Part shown: piece after piece, positions 8,248-17,049 of the stretch
Layout: each line of letters starts with the position of its first letter
How positions within the stretch are numbered: position 1 is the first letter of the stretch
Origin: CALJDF01 sp038121105
GTDB lineage: Bacteria; Pseudomonadota; Alphaproteobacteria; SHVP01
Length of the DNA stretch: 64,000 bases
NCBI GenBank assembly: GCA_038121105.1
Contig: JAYONB010000009.1
Location: forward strand, 1 to 64,000
Direction of reading: 5' to 3'
Position numbers and translations under genes: made by a program
The notes under the pieces: generated by a model
The model's database searches: none
Told to the model about the DNA's origin: nothing
Seen by the model: only the letters and a program-made list of their open reading frames with translations

Positions 8248-9117
8248 GTGTCACCATACCGGAACCGCCGCGCGGTCCTCACAACAAAACACCATAAAGA
8301 AAAGGCGATCAGCGGTCCGTTGCGGGAGGCGGTGGGCTTGTCGGTTTTCGTCCCGCCCGATCTCGACACCGACTTGCTGGGGACATTTTCCGGCGAGGTC
8401 GAACGTGAGGGGGCGCCGAGTGAGGTTGTCGTTCGCAAAGCCCGTTTCGGCATGGCGGCGGCGAAGGTATCTCTTGGAATCGCCAGCGAAGGCAGTTTTC
8501 GGCCCCATGCGGAGTTGTCCTTCGGTATCGGCTGTCACGAACTCATCGCGTTTGTCGATGACGAGGCGGGAATCGTCCTCGTTGAAGATCTTTTCACGCT
8601 GGATACAAATTTTGCCAACACAAAGGCGGCGAATTCCGGCGACATTGCGGCGTTTCTGGAGAAGGTCGCTTTTCCGGCGCATGGTTTGATCGCGGTGCCC
8701 AACGATCGCATCAAGGTCGGTCACGACGACCGCATAAGGCTGGTGCTCGAAGACGTGCCCAACCAGCAGGTCTTCAAGGGCATTCATACCCCGGCCGAAC
8801 TTGACCGCGTGGTGCAGCAGTGCGCGGCGCTATCGGCTGATGGGCTTGCCCATGTCGAGACCGATATGCGCGCGCACTTCAATCCGACGCGTATGCGCGC
8901 CATTGGCCTCCTGGCGGAACAACTGGGTCGCCGCCTCGCGCGGTTGTGCCCGGATTGCGGCGCGCCGGGGTGGGGACGCATACACGCCCGTTGGGAAACC
9001 CCGACAAACGACGTCCCTTTCGTCGCGGACGAAACTTTGGGCTGCGCCCATTGCGGCCATCGACAAGCCGCCGCACCCCCGTCAGACTCCGATCAAAGAC
9101 AGGCTATCGGCGACTAA
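8248..9117 (+). CDS. DUF6671-family protein with C-terminal zinc ribbon
   Basis: About 289 aa. The conserved block includes RRAVLTTKHHKEK, LDTDLLGTFSGEVER, MAAAKVSLGIASEGSF and LDTNFANTK, which I recognise as the DUF6671 family of unknown function. A C-terminal CPDCGAPGWG ... CAHCG pair is probably a structural zinc ribbon. The start is uncertain: GTG at 8248 (MSPYRNRRAVL) matches relatives, with a TTG at 8236 as alternative; neither has a good ribosome site. It is divergent from the ChaN-like gene and lies 29 bp before an oxidoreductase that may be in the same operon. Confidence 0.75.
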   Translation: MSPYRNRRAVLTTKHHKEKAISGPLREAVGLSVFVPPDLDTDLLGTFSGEVEREGAPSEVVVRKARFGMAAAKVSLGIASEGSFRPHAELSFGIGCHELIAFVDDEAGIVLVEDLFTLDTNFANTKAANSGDIAAFLEKVAFPAHGLIAVPNDRIKVGHDDRIRLVLEDVPNQQVFKGIHTPAELDRVVQQCAALSADGLAHVETDMRAHFNPTRMRAIGLLAEQLGRRLARLCPDCGAPGWGRIHARWETPTNDVPFVADETLGCAHCGHRQAAAPPSDSDQRQAIGD

Positions 9118-9146
9118 CGGCCCGCCAGGGCTTTGGGAGGTGCTCC

Positions 9147-10190
9147 ATGAAAGCGGTGATTATCGACCAACACGGTGGGGCCGATGCCTTGCGTTTCGGA
9201 GAGGTCGAGACCCCAACGGTGGGCCCAGGAGACGTTCTCATCAAGGTCGATACCGTGGGTATCAATCGGTTCGACATGCTGGTCCGTAACGGCAACGTGC
9301 CCAATGCATCGGTGACCTTTCCCCATGTCTTGGGCGTCGAAGGTGCAGGCACCGTCGCGGACGTCGGGTCGGGGGTCGCCGGGTTCAAGGTCGGTGACCG
9401 GGTGGTACCGGTCCTCACCGTGTCGCAAGGCACGTGCGCCGAACCTGTGTGTTACTGCCTGCAAGGTCACGACAACATCTGTGCGACGTTCGACAAGCTC
9501 GGCCACACCCGCTGGGGGACCTACGCCGAGTACGTCAAGGTCAATCAGTTCAGTCTTCTCCCGTTGCCTGATGAGGTGTCGTTCCTCGATGCCGCCACAT
9601 CCTTGGTGGCTTACGCCACGGCATGGGAAATGGCGCGCAAGGTGAACCTGCGACCGGAGGATACGGTTCTCGTCAACGCCGTCGGGGGTGCCGTGGGGAG
9701 CGCCGCGGTGCAAATCGCCCATATGACCGGGTGTCGTATCGTGGCTAGCGCCGGTTCGGACGACAAGCTGCGCCGGGCGCAGCAAGACGGTGCCGATGTC
9801 GGCGTGAACTACCGCACGCAGAACTTGACCGAAGAGGTGCGGGCCGCCACGGGTGGGCGCGGCGTCGATGTGGTTTTGGAAACGGTCGGAGGAGAGATCT
9901 TGCGGCAAAGCCTTGATGCGCTCGCATACAACGGCCGTCTTTCAAGCGCGGGCTCGATCGAGCCGACGGAAACGCTGATCGATATTCGCCGCTTGTTGGT
10001 ACGCAGCCAAATTGTGCTGACCGGCACGCATTTCACTCCTAAGGAGTCAATCAAGCAGGTTCTGCGGTTTCTGGCGCGGGGCGATTTGCGCCCGGTGCTG
10101 GCCGCGCGATTCCCCCTCGGCGAAGCGCGCAAAGCGCACGAAATGCTCGAAAGCCGCGACTTCTACGGCAACATCGTGCTGGAGGTTTGA
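9147..10190 (+). CDS. Quinone oxidoreductase-type zinc-binding alcohol dehydrogenase
   Basis: A 347-aa medium-chain dehydrogenase/reductase. The GroES-like N-domain has MKAVIIDQHGGADALRF and HVLGVEGAGTV; the Rossmann motif is NAVGGAVGSAAVQIA at about residues 175-190; VVLETVGGEIL is typical of the quinone oxidoreductase branch. GGGAGG sits 7 nt before the ATG at 9147, so earlier in-frame starts are rejected. It would reduce a quinone, enone or aldehyde with NAD(P)H. A paralogue of similar length lies at 51125-52153. Confidence 0.9.
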   Translation: MKAVIIDQHGGADALRFGEVETPTVGPGDVLIKVDTVGINRFDMLVRNGNVPNASVTFPHVLGVEGAGTVADVGSGVAGFKVGDRVVPVLTVSQGTCAEPVCYCLQGHDNICATFDKLGHTRWGTYAEYVKVNQFSLLPLPDEVSFLDAATSLVAYATAWEMARKVNLRPEDTVLVNAVGGAVGSAAVQIAHMTGCRIVASAGSDDKLRRAQQDGADVGVNYRTQNLTEEVRAATGGRGVDVVLETVGGEILRQSLDALAYNGRLSSAGSIEPTETLIDIRRLLVRSQIVLTGTHFTPKESIKQVLRFLARGDLRPVLAARFPLGEARKAHEMLESRDFYGNIVLEV

Positions 10191-10193
10191 CGC

Positions 10194-11315
10194 CTACTTG
10201 ATGGCGCCGAAGATGACCCACTGACCTTGGTAGTACTTCGTTCCGGCACGCAGGCTCGGGGCGCGTTCGACAAAGGCGTTCTTCGCCGAAAAGCCCGCCT
10301 CTTTCGCCACCGCTTTTTCGTCCAGGGTGTCGAGCTTGGTCTTGAACGGCTCGGCATTGTAGTGCGTTTCCCAGTCGAGCACCGATTGATTGAACGGGTC
10401 GGTTTCGGTCGACCATTCGGTTTCGGTGTGTAGCATCATCCCGCCCGGACGCAGCAACCGATGGCATTCGCGCATAATGTTGCGATAGCCCGCGAGCGAT
10501 GTTTCATGCCCCAACAGGTGCGAGACGATCAGGTCGACGCTGCCGTCGGCAAATTTCGTATGTTCGGCGTCTTGTTGCGAGAAGTGGATTGGCACGCCTA
10601 GTTCTTCGGACCGCGCATGGCCATAGCGTAAGACCCCGGCGCCAACGTCGATCGCATGTACTTTGGCTTTGGGAAAGGCACGGGCGAAGGGCAGGGTATT
10701 GCCGCCGATCGAACATCCCATGTCCAGAATCACTTTGGGACTGAACTTGGGGTGGGTTTTCTTCAGCCAAGCGCAAACCGAAGCACCCATGTCGTCGCTT
10801 TGCGGACCCAAGCCGCCACGACCGTACAAGAATAGGCCCCTATCGAAGATCGCACCGGCCGACACGTCGTCCTTGCCGAGATCGGCGGTGTAGTTGCCCG
10901 GCATGCAATGGATGTCGACCGCGGTGAGATAGCGCGGCGGCTTCACGGTGGGGTCAAGCGAAAGCGACCCTCCGGCCCGCTTCTTAGGCTTTTTGCTTCG
11001 CGCCGTGATGTCCGCAAGTTGGTGCTCGACAACCTCGCCGACGGCATCGAATAGAATTTCCTGATCGGTGCGTTTGAGCGAACTCCACATTTGGTAGTAG
11101 GGCTGACGCAATAGGGCATGACGCGTCTCGGTGCGGGTCGGCGACCGGTCATGTTGCCGGGTGTAGGCGGGTTCGATCCGCGTCTTGTAGAGCGTACGCG
11201 TGCCCGGGAAAACGTCTTTTGCCAAATATCCAGCGAGATCCATCGCAAATACTTCGCGCGCTACTTCGTCGTGGTTTTCCTCGACCAACAAGCTGTGCCG
11301 ATATTGCCGTTCCAT
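10194..11315 (-). CDS. Class I SAM-dependent methyltransferase
   Basis: A 373-aa protein with a C-terminal methyltransferase fold: motif I VILDMGCSIGGNTLPFA, acidic strand VHAIDVGAG, and SVDLIVSHLLGHE followed by LLRPGGMMLHTE. The first about 170 residues are not a methyltransferase core and are rich in charged residues; I do not recognise them. The substrate is unknown. A GGAGGAC ribosome site precedes the ATG. The next gene upstream (11342-12040) is on the same strand 26 bp away, so an operon is likely. Confidence 0.8.
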   Translation of the reverse strand: MERQYRHSLLVEENHDEVAREVFAMDLAGYLAKDVFPGTRTLYKTRIEPAYTRQHDRSPTRTETRHALLRQPYYQMWSSLKRTDQEILFDAVGEVVEHQLADITARSKKPKKRAGGSLSLDPTVKPPRYLTAVDIHCMPGNYTADLGKDDVSAGAIFDRGLFLYGRGGLGPQSDDMGASVCAWLKKTHPKFSPKVILDMGCSIGGNTLPFARAFPKAKVHAIDVGAGVLRYGHARSEELGVPIHFSQQDAEHTKFADGSVDLIVSHLLGHETSLAGYRNIMRECHRLLRPGGMMLHTETEWSTETDPFNQSVLDWETHYNAEPFKTKLDTLDEKAVAKEAGFSAKNAFVERAPSLRAGTKYYQGQWVIFGAIK

Positions 11316-11341
11316 TGCCGTCCTCCGCGTTTTGCGACGCT

Positions 11342-12040
11342 CTACATTTCCAGTTCCGCCAACTGATAATACTGATTCAGCCGGTCATAGCGCAGTTGTA
11401 CCGGCAGGAAATCCGGACCATGGGTCCAAATTTCGAAGCGCGGAATATCGCCCCGGTTTAGCGCGATCCGATCGCACTCGAAGGTGCCGGCCGGCACCGT
11501 CACCTCTTCTTTGCCGAGATAGTCCAGATACAGCGTGGCCGGCGTCGGGGTGACCGTCGTCGAATTGCCCAGCATCGGACCCGATCCGCCGTTACCGAGG
11601 GGCGAGCAGGTCATTCTAGGGTAGATCAGCTGGCGCTCGTCTTTCTTGTTCATGTCGAACGTCGCGTTGGTCCAGGCATCACACGCCACCGAATGGCTGG
11701 TGAATAGGGGCGGACGCCCGTCCAGCGGCCAGCGCTGGCTCACGCGACCTCCATCGATCGAGAACGATTCGCATTCCGTGTATTCCTCGGTGAACCGAAA
11801 CCAACCGGTGCCGTGAAAGCGGTCGCCGATGGTCAGGCGAACAAAGCAATCAAGCGGGATCCAGTTGGCATCGACGCTGAACGTCACGTCCCGCATCAAA
11901 TCGTCATCGTCCATTTCGGTGAGGGCGCGCATGGTCCGGGCACCGTCCGAGTGGATTGAATGGGTGAACCACTCGCGGCCCATCACGCCGACATCGTCGG
12001 TGATGTAATCGATACGGCCTTTGATTTTGCGGTGTCGCAT
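11342..12040 (-). CDS. Conserved protein of unknown function, DUF3108-like C-terminus
   Basis: A 232-aa beta-rich protein without a signal peptide or membrane segment. The C-terminal stretch VPAGTFECDRIAL ... EIWTHGPDFLPVQLRYD resembles the DUF3108/lipoprotein-sorting type of beta-sheet, but I cannot assign it firmly. The ATG at 12040 follows GGGAAC; an in-frame extension to 12070 has no ribosome site. It is upstream of, and probably co-transcribed with, the methyltransferase. It is divergent from the substrate-binding protein gene, with 196 bp of regulatory space between. Confidence 0.6.
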   Translation of the reverse strand: MRHRKIKGRIDYITDDVGVMGREWFTHSIHSDGARTMRALTEMDDDDLMRDVTFSVDANWIPLDCFVRLTIGDRFHGTGWFRFTEEYTECESFSIDGGRVSQRWPLDGRPPLFTSHSVACDAWTNATFDMNKKDERQLIYPRMTCSPLGNGGSGPMLGNSTTVTPTPATLYLDYLGKEEVTVPAGTFECDRIALNRGDIPRFEIWTHGPDFLPVQLRYDRLNQYYQLAELEM

Positions 12041-12106
12041 AGTTCCCGTTCCCCTTCCACATTGATCCACCGAACCGATTACACGTCAAAAAACCCGTCC
12101 CGAAAA

Positions 12107-12117
12107 GTCCGGACATT
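12107..12117 (+). promoter_or_regulatory. GTCCGGACATT motif, copy 1
   Basis: The 11-mer GTCCGGACATT, whose first eight bases are a perfect palindrome, lies 130 bp upstream of the GTG of the family-5 substrate-binding protein. Identical copies stand upstream of two other substrate-binding protein genes (30868 and 47915 on the minus strand). It is an operator candidate; the regulator is unknown. Confidence 0.5.
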
Positions 12118-12236
12118 TGAATTGACCCGGCTGTTTGACTCCACGGCAGATTCAGCCACAGAGTCGGGTGTCGGTTCGCCAACACCCTTTGTGGTCCGCG
12201 ACCGTATCCGAGAAAAGCCACTGGGAGGGTGGAATC

Positions 12237-13961
12237 GTGAAACATCAGTTGAGGAATGCCCTGGCCGCGGCAAGTGTCGCGCTGCTGGGCTTCGGCGCCG
12301 CGTCGACCGCGCAAGCCGAAGACCTCTTGTATCTTTCGTACAACGTACCGAACAGTCTGAATGTCGACGGGCCTGGCGGCACGTTTCCGCCGTCATACGG
12401 TGGCATGGTGCAGGTGCTCGAACCGCTCGTGTATTTCGAACAAGGGCCGCCAAATGCTGACGGCTTTGCCGAGCTGGATATCAAAACCTTTCAGGGTCGG
12501 CTCGCCGAGTCCTGGAGTTTCGATGAAGACTCGCTCACCTGGACGATCAACCTGCGTCGTGGCGTCAAAGGCTGCAACGGCGCGACCTTCGATGCAGACG
12601 ATGTGATCTACACATTAGCGCGCGCCAAATCGATCAGCGGCACCGCACCGGTAGGCTACTTCCTGGCGAACGTCGGTTCGATCGACAAGTTCACCCCGGC
12701 CTTGTTCGGCGCGCGCGCGGCCGCCAACAAAGCGATTGAGGAAGGCAAAGAGCCGCCGAGCCCCGATCCGCGTGAGCTGGGCGACGAGGTGACAAAGGTC
12801 GATCAGTACACGCTGAAAATCAGACAGGAAGCTGCCAACGGTCTGTTCTTGCCGGTGTTCGCGATCTTTGCGTTGCACATCTACGACAAGGAAACCATGG
12901 AAGCGAACGCGACCGAGGACGATCCTTGGAGCCACAACTACGCGAACTCGGTCAATGCGCCGGGCTTTGGGCCGTGGTGTGTCGCTGAATGGCAAAAGGA
13001 AGAGACGATCATCCTAGAGGCCAACAAGGATTACTATCGGGGTGCGCCGCACTACGAGCGGGTGATCTGGAAGAAAGTGCCGGAAAGCTCCAACCGCTTG
13101 ACGATCTTGCGGACCGGGCAAGCCGACTTCGTCGACTCCCTGTCGCCGCGCGAGTTCGATTCGCTCAAAAAGGTGAAGGGCATCAAAGTAGACGGCGGGT
13201 ACCTCAACTCGACCGTGATGATGTCGCTCAACTGGGGCCGTCCGCCTTTCGACAACGTCAAGGTGCGCAAGGCGATTGCCCACGCGATTCCTTACGGCCA
13301 ATTGATCGAGAAGGTCTATTTCGGGAGTGCCCGCAAGTGGGAAGGCCTGATCCCGCCCGAGTATCCGGGTTATCACAAACCGTCCGTGTCCTACGACTAC
13401 AACCCGGCCAAAGCCAAGCAATTGTTGGCCGAGGCCGGATACCCGGACGGCAAGGGCCTGGAACAGTTTGCCGACGAGTTCAAACTGGCCTTCGTTGCCG
13501 AGCGCGAATCCATCGTGGGGCCCGTGGCGACGATCATCCAGAGTGCGCTCAAGGAAGTGGGCTTCCCGGTGCTGCTTGATCCGTTGCCGTTGCAGCAATA
13601 CTCGGATCGGCAGTTCGTGAAAAAGGATCTCGGGATGGCACTCAACGATACGAGCCGTCCAATCGGGATCGACGCCGCCTACGCCGTAATGTTGCAATAC
13701 GTCACGGTTTCCAAAGGCGGCATCAATAACTGGGGCAACTACAGCAACGAGAAAGTCGACGATCTCTTCTTTGCCGTGAAGGGTGAAGCCGACCAAGCCA
13801 AACGCGATGCGATGCTGAAGGAAATCCAAGACATCATCATGGACGAACTCGCGCTCGTCCCGGTGATGGAATACAAATATCAGTATGCATGGCGAGAAGG
13901 CGTGAAGGGCGTCAGTGTCCACGGAGAGGGACAGCCGCGTTTCTACGACCTACACAAGTAA
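12237..13961 (+). CDS. ABC transporter substrate-binding protein, family 5 (peptide/nickel type)
   Basis: A 574-aa periplasmic binding protein. The signal peptide LGFGAASTAQA is cleaved before EDLLYLSY. The SBP_bac_5 pattern is visible: LAESWSFDEDSLTWTINLR, the FDADDVIYTL block, KVRKAIAHAIPYGQLI, and YNPAKAKQLLAEAGYPDG. GGGAGGGT before GTG at 12237 decides the start; upstream in-frame codons have no ribosome site. Members bind oligopeptides, metals or opines. No permease or ATPase follows; a strong terminator comes right after, so this is an orphan binding protein. It carries copy 1 of the GTCCGGACATT motif upstream. Confidence 0.9.
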   Translation: MKHQLRNALAAASVALLGFGAASTAQAEDLLYLSYNVPNSLNVDGPGGTFPPSYGGMVQVLEPLVYFEQGPPNADGFAELDIKTFQGRLAESWSFDEDSLTWTINLRRGVKGCNGATFDADDVIYTLARAKSISGTAPVGYFLANVGSIDKFTPALFGARAAANKAIEEGKEPPSPDPRELGDEVTKVDQYTLKIRQEAANGLFLPVFAIFALHIYDKETMEANATEDDPWSHNYANSVNAPGFGPWCVAEWQKEETIILEANKDYYRGAPHYERVIWKKVPESSNRLTILRTGQADFVDSLSPREFDSLKKVKGIKVDGGYLNSTVMMSLNWGRPPFDNVKVRKAIAHAIPYGQLIEKVYFGSARKWEGLIPPEYPGYHKPSVSYDYNPAKAKQLLAEAGYPDGKGLEQFADEFKLAFVAERESIVGPVATIIQSALKEVGFPVLLDPLPLQQYSDRQFVKKDLGMALNDTSRPIGIDAAYAVMLQYVTVSKGGINNWGNYSNEKVDDLFFAVKGEADQAKRDAMLKEIQDIIMDELALVPVMEYKYQYAWREGVKGVSVHGEGQPRFYDLHK

Positions 13962-13978
13962 GTTGTACTGAAGAGACG

Positions 13979-14015
13979 GGGCGCAGCGCCATCGTGGCGG
14001 TGCGCCCTTTTTTTT
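13979..14015 (+). terminator. Rho-independent terminator
   Basis: A 13-bp stem with one mismatch (GGGCGCAGCGCCA against TGGCGGTGCGCCC), a 3-nt TCG loop, and a run of eight T. It follows the stop of the substrate-binding protein gene by 17 bp and separates it from the tungstate operon. Confidence 0.9.
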
Positions 14016-14016
14016 A

Positions 14017-14106
14017 TCCGGCGAGCCGGAGGGCGATGAAAATAGGTTCGACGGCGGGGTCGATGACTATGAGGGCCTTCGGTAACCTGTCAAAATTCGC
14101 CCCTCC
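14017..14106 (+). promoter_or_regulatory. Foldable leader upstream of the tungstate operon (riboswitch-like candidate)
   Basis: Between the terminator and tupB. A 9-bp closing helix can form between 14028-14036 (GGAGGGCGA) and 14097-14106 with one bulged C. Inside it are a 5-bp hairpin 14048-14052/14059-14063 (TCGAC/GTCGA), an AGGT/ACCT pairing, and a small CC-TTC-GG hairpin. An alternative hairpin 14017-14021/14026-14030 (TCCGG/CCGGA) competes for the 5' side of the closing helix, so the two folds exclude each other. This is a by-eye fold only; I could not match it to a known riboswitch class. Confidence 0.35.
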
Positions 14107-14131
14107 ACCAACCGCCCAGGATTAAATAGGC

Positions 14132-14839
14132 GTGCAAGATTTCGGCGATGCATTCGGCCTCGCTTTCAACCTGATCCTCCAGGGCGACTCCGATCTTGCC
14201 GAGATTGTGGGGCTCTCGCTTCGCGTAACGCTGATCGCGGTCGCTGTGTCCTGCGCGATCGGGTTCCCGCTCGGGGCCGCCGCCGCCATCATGCGCTTTC
14301 CTGGTCGGCAAGGTATGGTCATCGCGATGAACGCCTTGATGGGCCTTCCGCCCGTGGTGGTCGGACTGTTGGTCTACATGCTGTTGTCGAATGCCGGGCC
14401 GCTCGGGGTTCTGCAGCTGCTTTACACGCCCACGGCGATGATCATTGCGCAATGCGTGTTGGTGATCCCCATCGTCGCCGCCTTGACCCGTCAAACCATC
14501 GAAGACCTGGCAACCGAATACGACGAACAGCTTCGTTCTCTTGGGGTCGGCGGGGCGGGGCAGGCCGCGACACTCTTATGGGATGCCCGTTTCAGTTTGT
14601 TGACCACCGCTTTGGCGGGGTTTGGCCGCGCCATTGCCGAGGTTGGCGCGGTAATCACCGTGGGTGGGAACATCGACCACGTCACGCGGGTGATGACGAC
14701 GGCGATCGCGGTTGAAACCTCGAAAGGAAATCTCGGCTTGGCGCTTGCGTTGGGCATTATTTTGATTCTGATGGCGATGATCGTGAACGGGCTCGTCATG
14801 ACTTTGCGGACCCAGTGGATGAGCCGCGCCTATGGTTGA
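14132..14839 (+). CDS. tupB: Tungstate ABC transporter permease TupB
   Basis: A 235-aa inner-membrane permease with about five helices and the EAA-type loop around TEYDEQLRSLGVGGAGQA. IVGLSLRVTLIAVAVSCAIG and AIAEVGAVITVGGNI are typical of TupB/WtpB. It starts at GTG 14132 with a weak AATAGG ribosome site. It heads a compact three-gene operon tupB-tupC-tupA with overlapping stops and starts. It would pass tungstate (possibly molybdate) into the cytoplasm for a tungsten or molybdenum cofactor enzyme; no such enzyme is in the window. Confidence 0.9.
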   Translation: MQDFGDAFGLAFNLILQGDSDLAEIVGLSLRVTLIAVAVSCAIGFPLGAAAAIMRFPGRQGMVIAMNALMGLPPVVVGLLVYMLLSNAGPLGVLQLLYTPTAMIIAQCVLVIPIVAALTRQTIEDLATEYDEQLRSLGVGGAGQAATLLWDARFSLLTTALAGFGRAIAEVGAVITVGGNIDHVTRVMTTAIAVETSKGNLGLALALGIILILMAMIVNGLVMTLRTQWMSRAYG

Positions 14840-15593
14840 CCTTGCGCTGCCGCGCGGGGCCGTTGCCGGCCAGCAACTCCCCATCCTGCCGTTGAGCGCA
14901 GCAAAGCTGTCGTATGGCACGTCGACCGGCACCTGGGTCGGCCCGATCGACCTGACGATCGACCAAGCCGGGGTTACGGTAGTACTCGGTCCCAATGGCG
15001 CAGGAAAAAGCGTTTTGCTTCGGTTGCTCCATGGCCTTCTCGAGCCGACCACCGGTCACGTCACGTGGAACGGTCGGCCCATGGACCGCGAAATACGTTT
15101 GCGTCAGGCCATGGTGTTTCAAAGTCCTGTGGTGTTGCGCCGCTCGGTCGCCGCAAACCTGCGCTACGCCCTGCGTATCCGTGGGTATCGTGGGGCGGCG
15201 TTGCACGAACGGCTCGATGCGTGGCTAAGCCACGCAGACTTGGTTCCCCAGGCCCGGCGCCCGGCGACGGTGCTCTCGGGTGGGGAGAAGCAGCGTTTGG
15301 CGATTGCCCGCGCCTTGTGCGGCGGGCCGGACGTCCTGTTTCTCGATGAACCCGCCGCCAACCTCGACGGGGCGTCGGTGATTGCCATCGAGAAACTCCT
15401 GCAGACGGCGCGCGATGACGGCACCAAGTTGGTGTTGGTGACGCACGATCTCCATCAAGCGCGGCGAATGGCTGACGAAGTCGTGTTCATGGTCGCAGGT
15501 CAGGTGCGCGAACGCGCACCGGCATCCCGGTTCTTCGACCAACCGCACAACCCCCAGGCCCAGGCCTTCATCGACGGCCGCATCGTCCTGTGA
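14832..15593 (+). CDS. tupC: Tungstate ABC transporter ATP-binding protein TupC
   Basis: A 253-aa ABC ATPase: Walker A GPNGAGKS near residues 53-60, signature LSGGEKQRLAIARAL, Walker B VLFLDEPAANLD and switch His in VTHDLHQA. The start ATG at 14832 overlaps the tupB stop by 8 nt, so translation is probably coupled. It energises uptake together with TupB and TupA. No C-terminal TOBE/Mop regulatory domain is present, as expected for TupC rather than ModC. Confidence 0.92.
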   Translation: MVDLALPRGAVAGQQLPILPLSAAKLSYGTSTGTWVGPIDLTIDQAGVTVVLGPNGAGKSVLLRLLHGLLEPTTGHVTWNGRPMDREIRLRQAMVFQSPVVLRRSVAANLRYALRIRGYRGAALHERLDAWLSHADLVPQARRPATVLSGGEKQRLAIARALCGGPDVLFLDEPAANLDGASVIAIEKLLQTARDDGTKLVLVTHDLHQARRMADEVVFMVAGQVRERAPASRFFDQPHNPQAQAFIDGRIVL

Positions 15594-16435
15594 TTGAGGC
15601 GATCCGCGGCGCCGCTATCGTGGCCCTATGGCTGGCCAGCGTCGTGGTTGCCGGGAGCGCAGGTGCGGCCGAACGCTTCATCATCGTCCAGTCCACGACA
15701 TCGACTCAGAACGCCGGCTTGTTCGATCATCTCCTGCCGGTGTTCGAAGAGGCGACCGGAATCGAAGTGCGGGTTGTCGCCGTGGGGACAGGACAGGCGC
15801 TCAAGAACGCACGCAATGGAGACGGTGATGTCGTCCTGGTTCATGCCAGGGCTGCGGAAGATGCTTTCGTCGCCGAAGGTTGGGGGGTTGCGCGTCACGA
15901 CGTCATGTTTAACGACTTCGTCATTGTCGGGCCGGCTGATGATCCGGCGGGCGTCAGCGGGATGCATGATGCGGTCGCGGCGTTGAAAAAAATCGCAGCA
16001 GTGCGAGCCGTATTCCTATCGCGGGGAGACGAGAGCGGCACGCATTCCAAGGAACGTGCGTTATGGGCGCAAACCCGTGTCGATATCGATGCCGCAAGTG
16101 GCACGTGGTATCGCGAAACCGGCGCGGGGATGGGCGCCACGCTCAACACGGCGAGCGGGATGGCCGCTTATACGCTGACCGACCATGGCACATGGATCAG
16201 CTTCAACAACAAAGGCGACCAGGTCGTTCTGGTCGAGGGCGACAAGCGGCTGTTCAATCCCTATGGCGTGATCTTGGTCAACCCGGCCCGGCATCCGCGG
16301 GTTCGGGCCGCGGATGGTCAAGCGTTTATCGATTGGCTCCTCGGGCCGGACGGGCAGCGCGCTATCGCCGACTATCGCGTCAACGGGCAGCAGCTGTTCT
16401 TTCCTGTGCGCCGACTTGCAGGCCCCAACTCGTAG
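15590..16435 (+). CDS. tupA: Tungstate-binding periplasmic protein TupA
   Basis: A 281-aa binding protein with a signal peptide ending at SAGAAERF. The oxyanion-binding block IVQSTTSTQNAGLFDHLLP is the TupA hallmark (TTTSTxxSGL type), and SRGDESGTHSKER is a second conserved ligand segment. The GTG start overlaps the tupC stop by 4 nt. The order B-C-A places the binding protein last, whereas A-B-C is common elsewhere. Tungstate is preferred by family; molybdate cannot be excluded. Confidence 0.9.
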   Translation: MIEAIRGAAIVALWLASVVVAGSAGAAERFIIVQSTTSTQNAGLFDHLLPVFEEATGIEVRVVAVGTGQALKNARNGDGDVVLVHARAAEDAFVAEGWGVARHDVMFNDFVIVGPADDPAGVSGMHDAVAALKKIAAVRAVFLSRGDESGTHSKERALWAQTRVDIDAASGTWYRETGAGMGATLNTASGMAAYTLTDHGTWISFNNKGDQVVLVEGDKRLFNPYGVILVNPARHPRVRAADGQAFIDWLLGPDGQRAIADYRVNGQQLFFPVRRLAGPNS

Positions 16436-16436
16436 G

Positions 16437-17027
16437 TCAGGCCATTGCTGCGGATAGCGGCGTATCGGAGTCGACGCTGCGAGGCGGGCGGGCAAAAACG
16501 CGTCGCACCATGGGCGCAAATGTCTCGATCGGCTCTGGCATAAAGCTCGGGTCGAATGCTTTTTGATCCCAACGCGCAACGAATCGCACGGCGCTGTCAT
16601 AGGACGGATGCGCCTTATAGGCATCCCGTGCGTTGCGGTCTTTTCCAAGGTGATGGAGATAGTAATAGGCCTGGAAAATCGTGTGGTGTTGCAGCACCCA
16701 ATAGTTTTCGTCAGAGATGAAGGGCCGAAGCAGTTCTGCGATGAAACGGCCGTGGTTCATCGGTGCGACATAGTGGCCGAGATCGTGGAGAAGGGCGCAC
16801 ACGATCGTTTCCTCGTCGGCACCGTCGCGCTGTGCCAACGTGGCGGCCTGCAGCCCGTGTTCGAACATATCGACCGGCAAAGGGCCGCAGTCTTTGTCCT
16901 TGAGCGCGATGAACATTTCCAGCACCCGGTCGGCCGTGGAGGTGTTCTCGGCTTCCAGGTAGGGCTGGAGGACATCGTGGTCCTCCTTCGTCGAATCGGC
17001 GAGGTGGCGAAATCTCAGCTTTTCCAT
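16437..17027 (-). CDS. HD-domain protein, PhnZ/TmpB-like oxygenase candidate
   Basis: A 196-aa single HD domain. Visible ligands: His57 in FEHGLQAA, His81-Asp82 in LLHDLGHY, then His85, His92 and His114/115. The HxxQ signature (His57-Gly-Leu-Gln60) and GADEETIVCALLHDLGH resemble mixed-valent di-iron oxygenases such as PhnZ (about 190 aa) more than plain phosphohydrolases. PhnZ and TmpB work after a 2-oxoglutarate oxygenase; here the gene immediately upstream is an IPNS-like oxygenase. A simple phosphohydrolase remains possible. It converges on tupA with a 1-bp gap. Confidence 0.7.
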   Translation of the reverse strand: MEKLRFRHLADSTKEDHDVLQPYLEAENTSTADRVLEMFIALKDKDCGPLPVDMFEHGLQAATLAQRDGADEETIVCALLHDLGHYVAPMNHGRFIAELLRPFISDENYWVLQHHTIFQAYYYLHHLGKDRNARDAYKAHPSYDSAVRFVARWDQKAFDPSFMPEPIETFAPMVRRVFARPPRSVDSDTPLSAAMA

Positions 17028-17049
17028 GGCGCAACGCGCTCCTGTCCGG

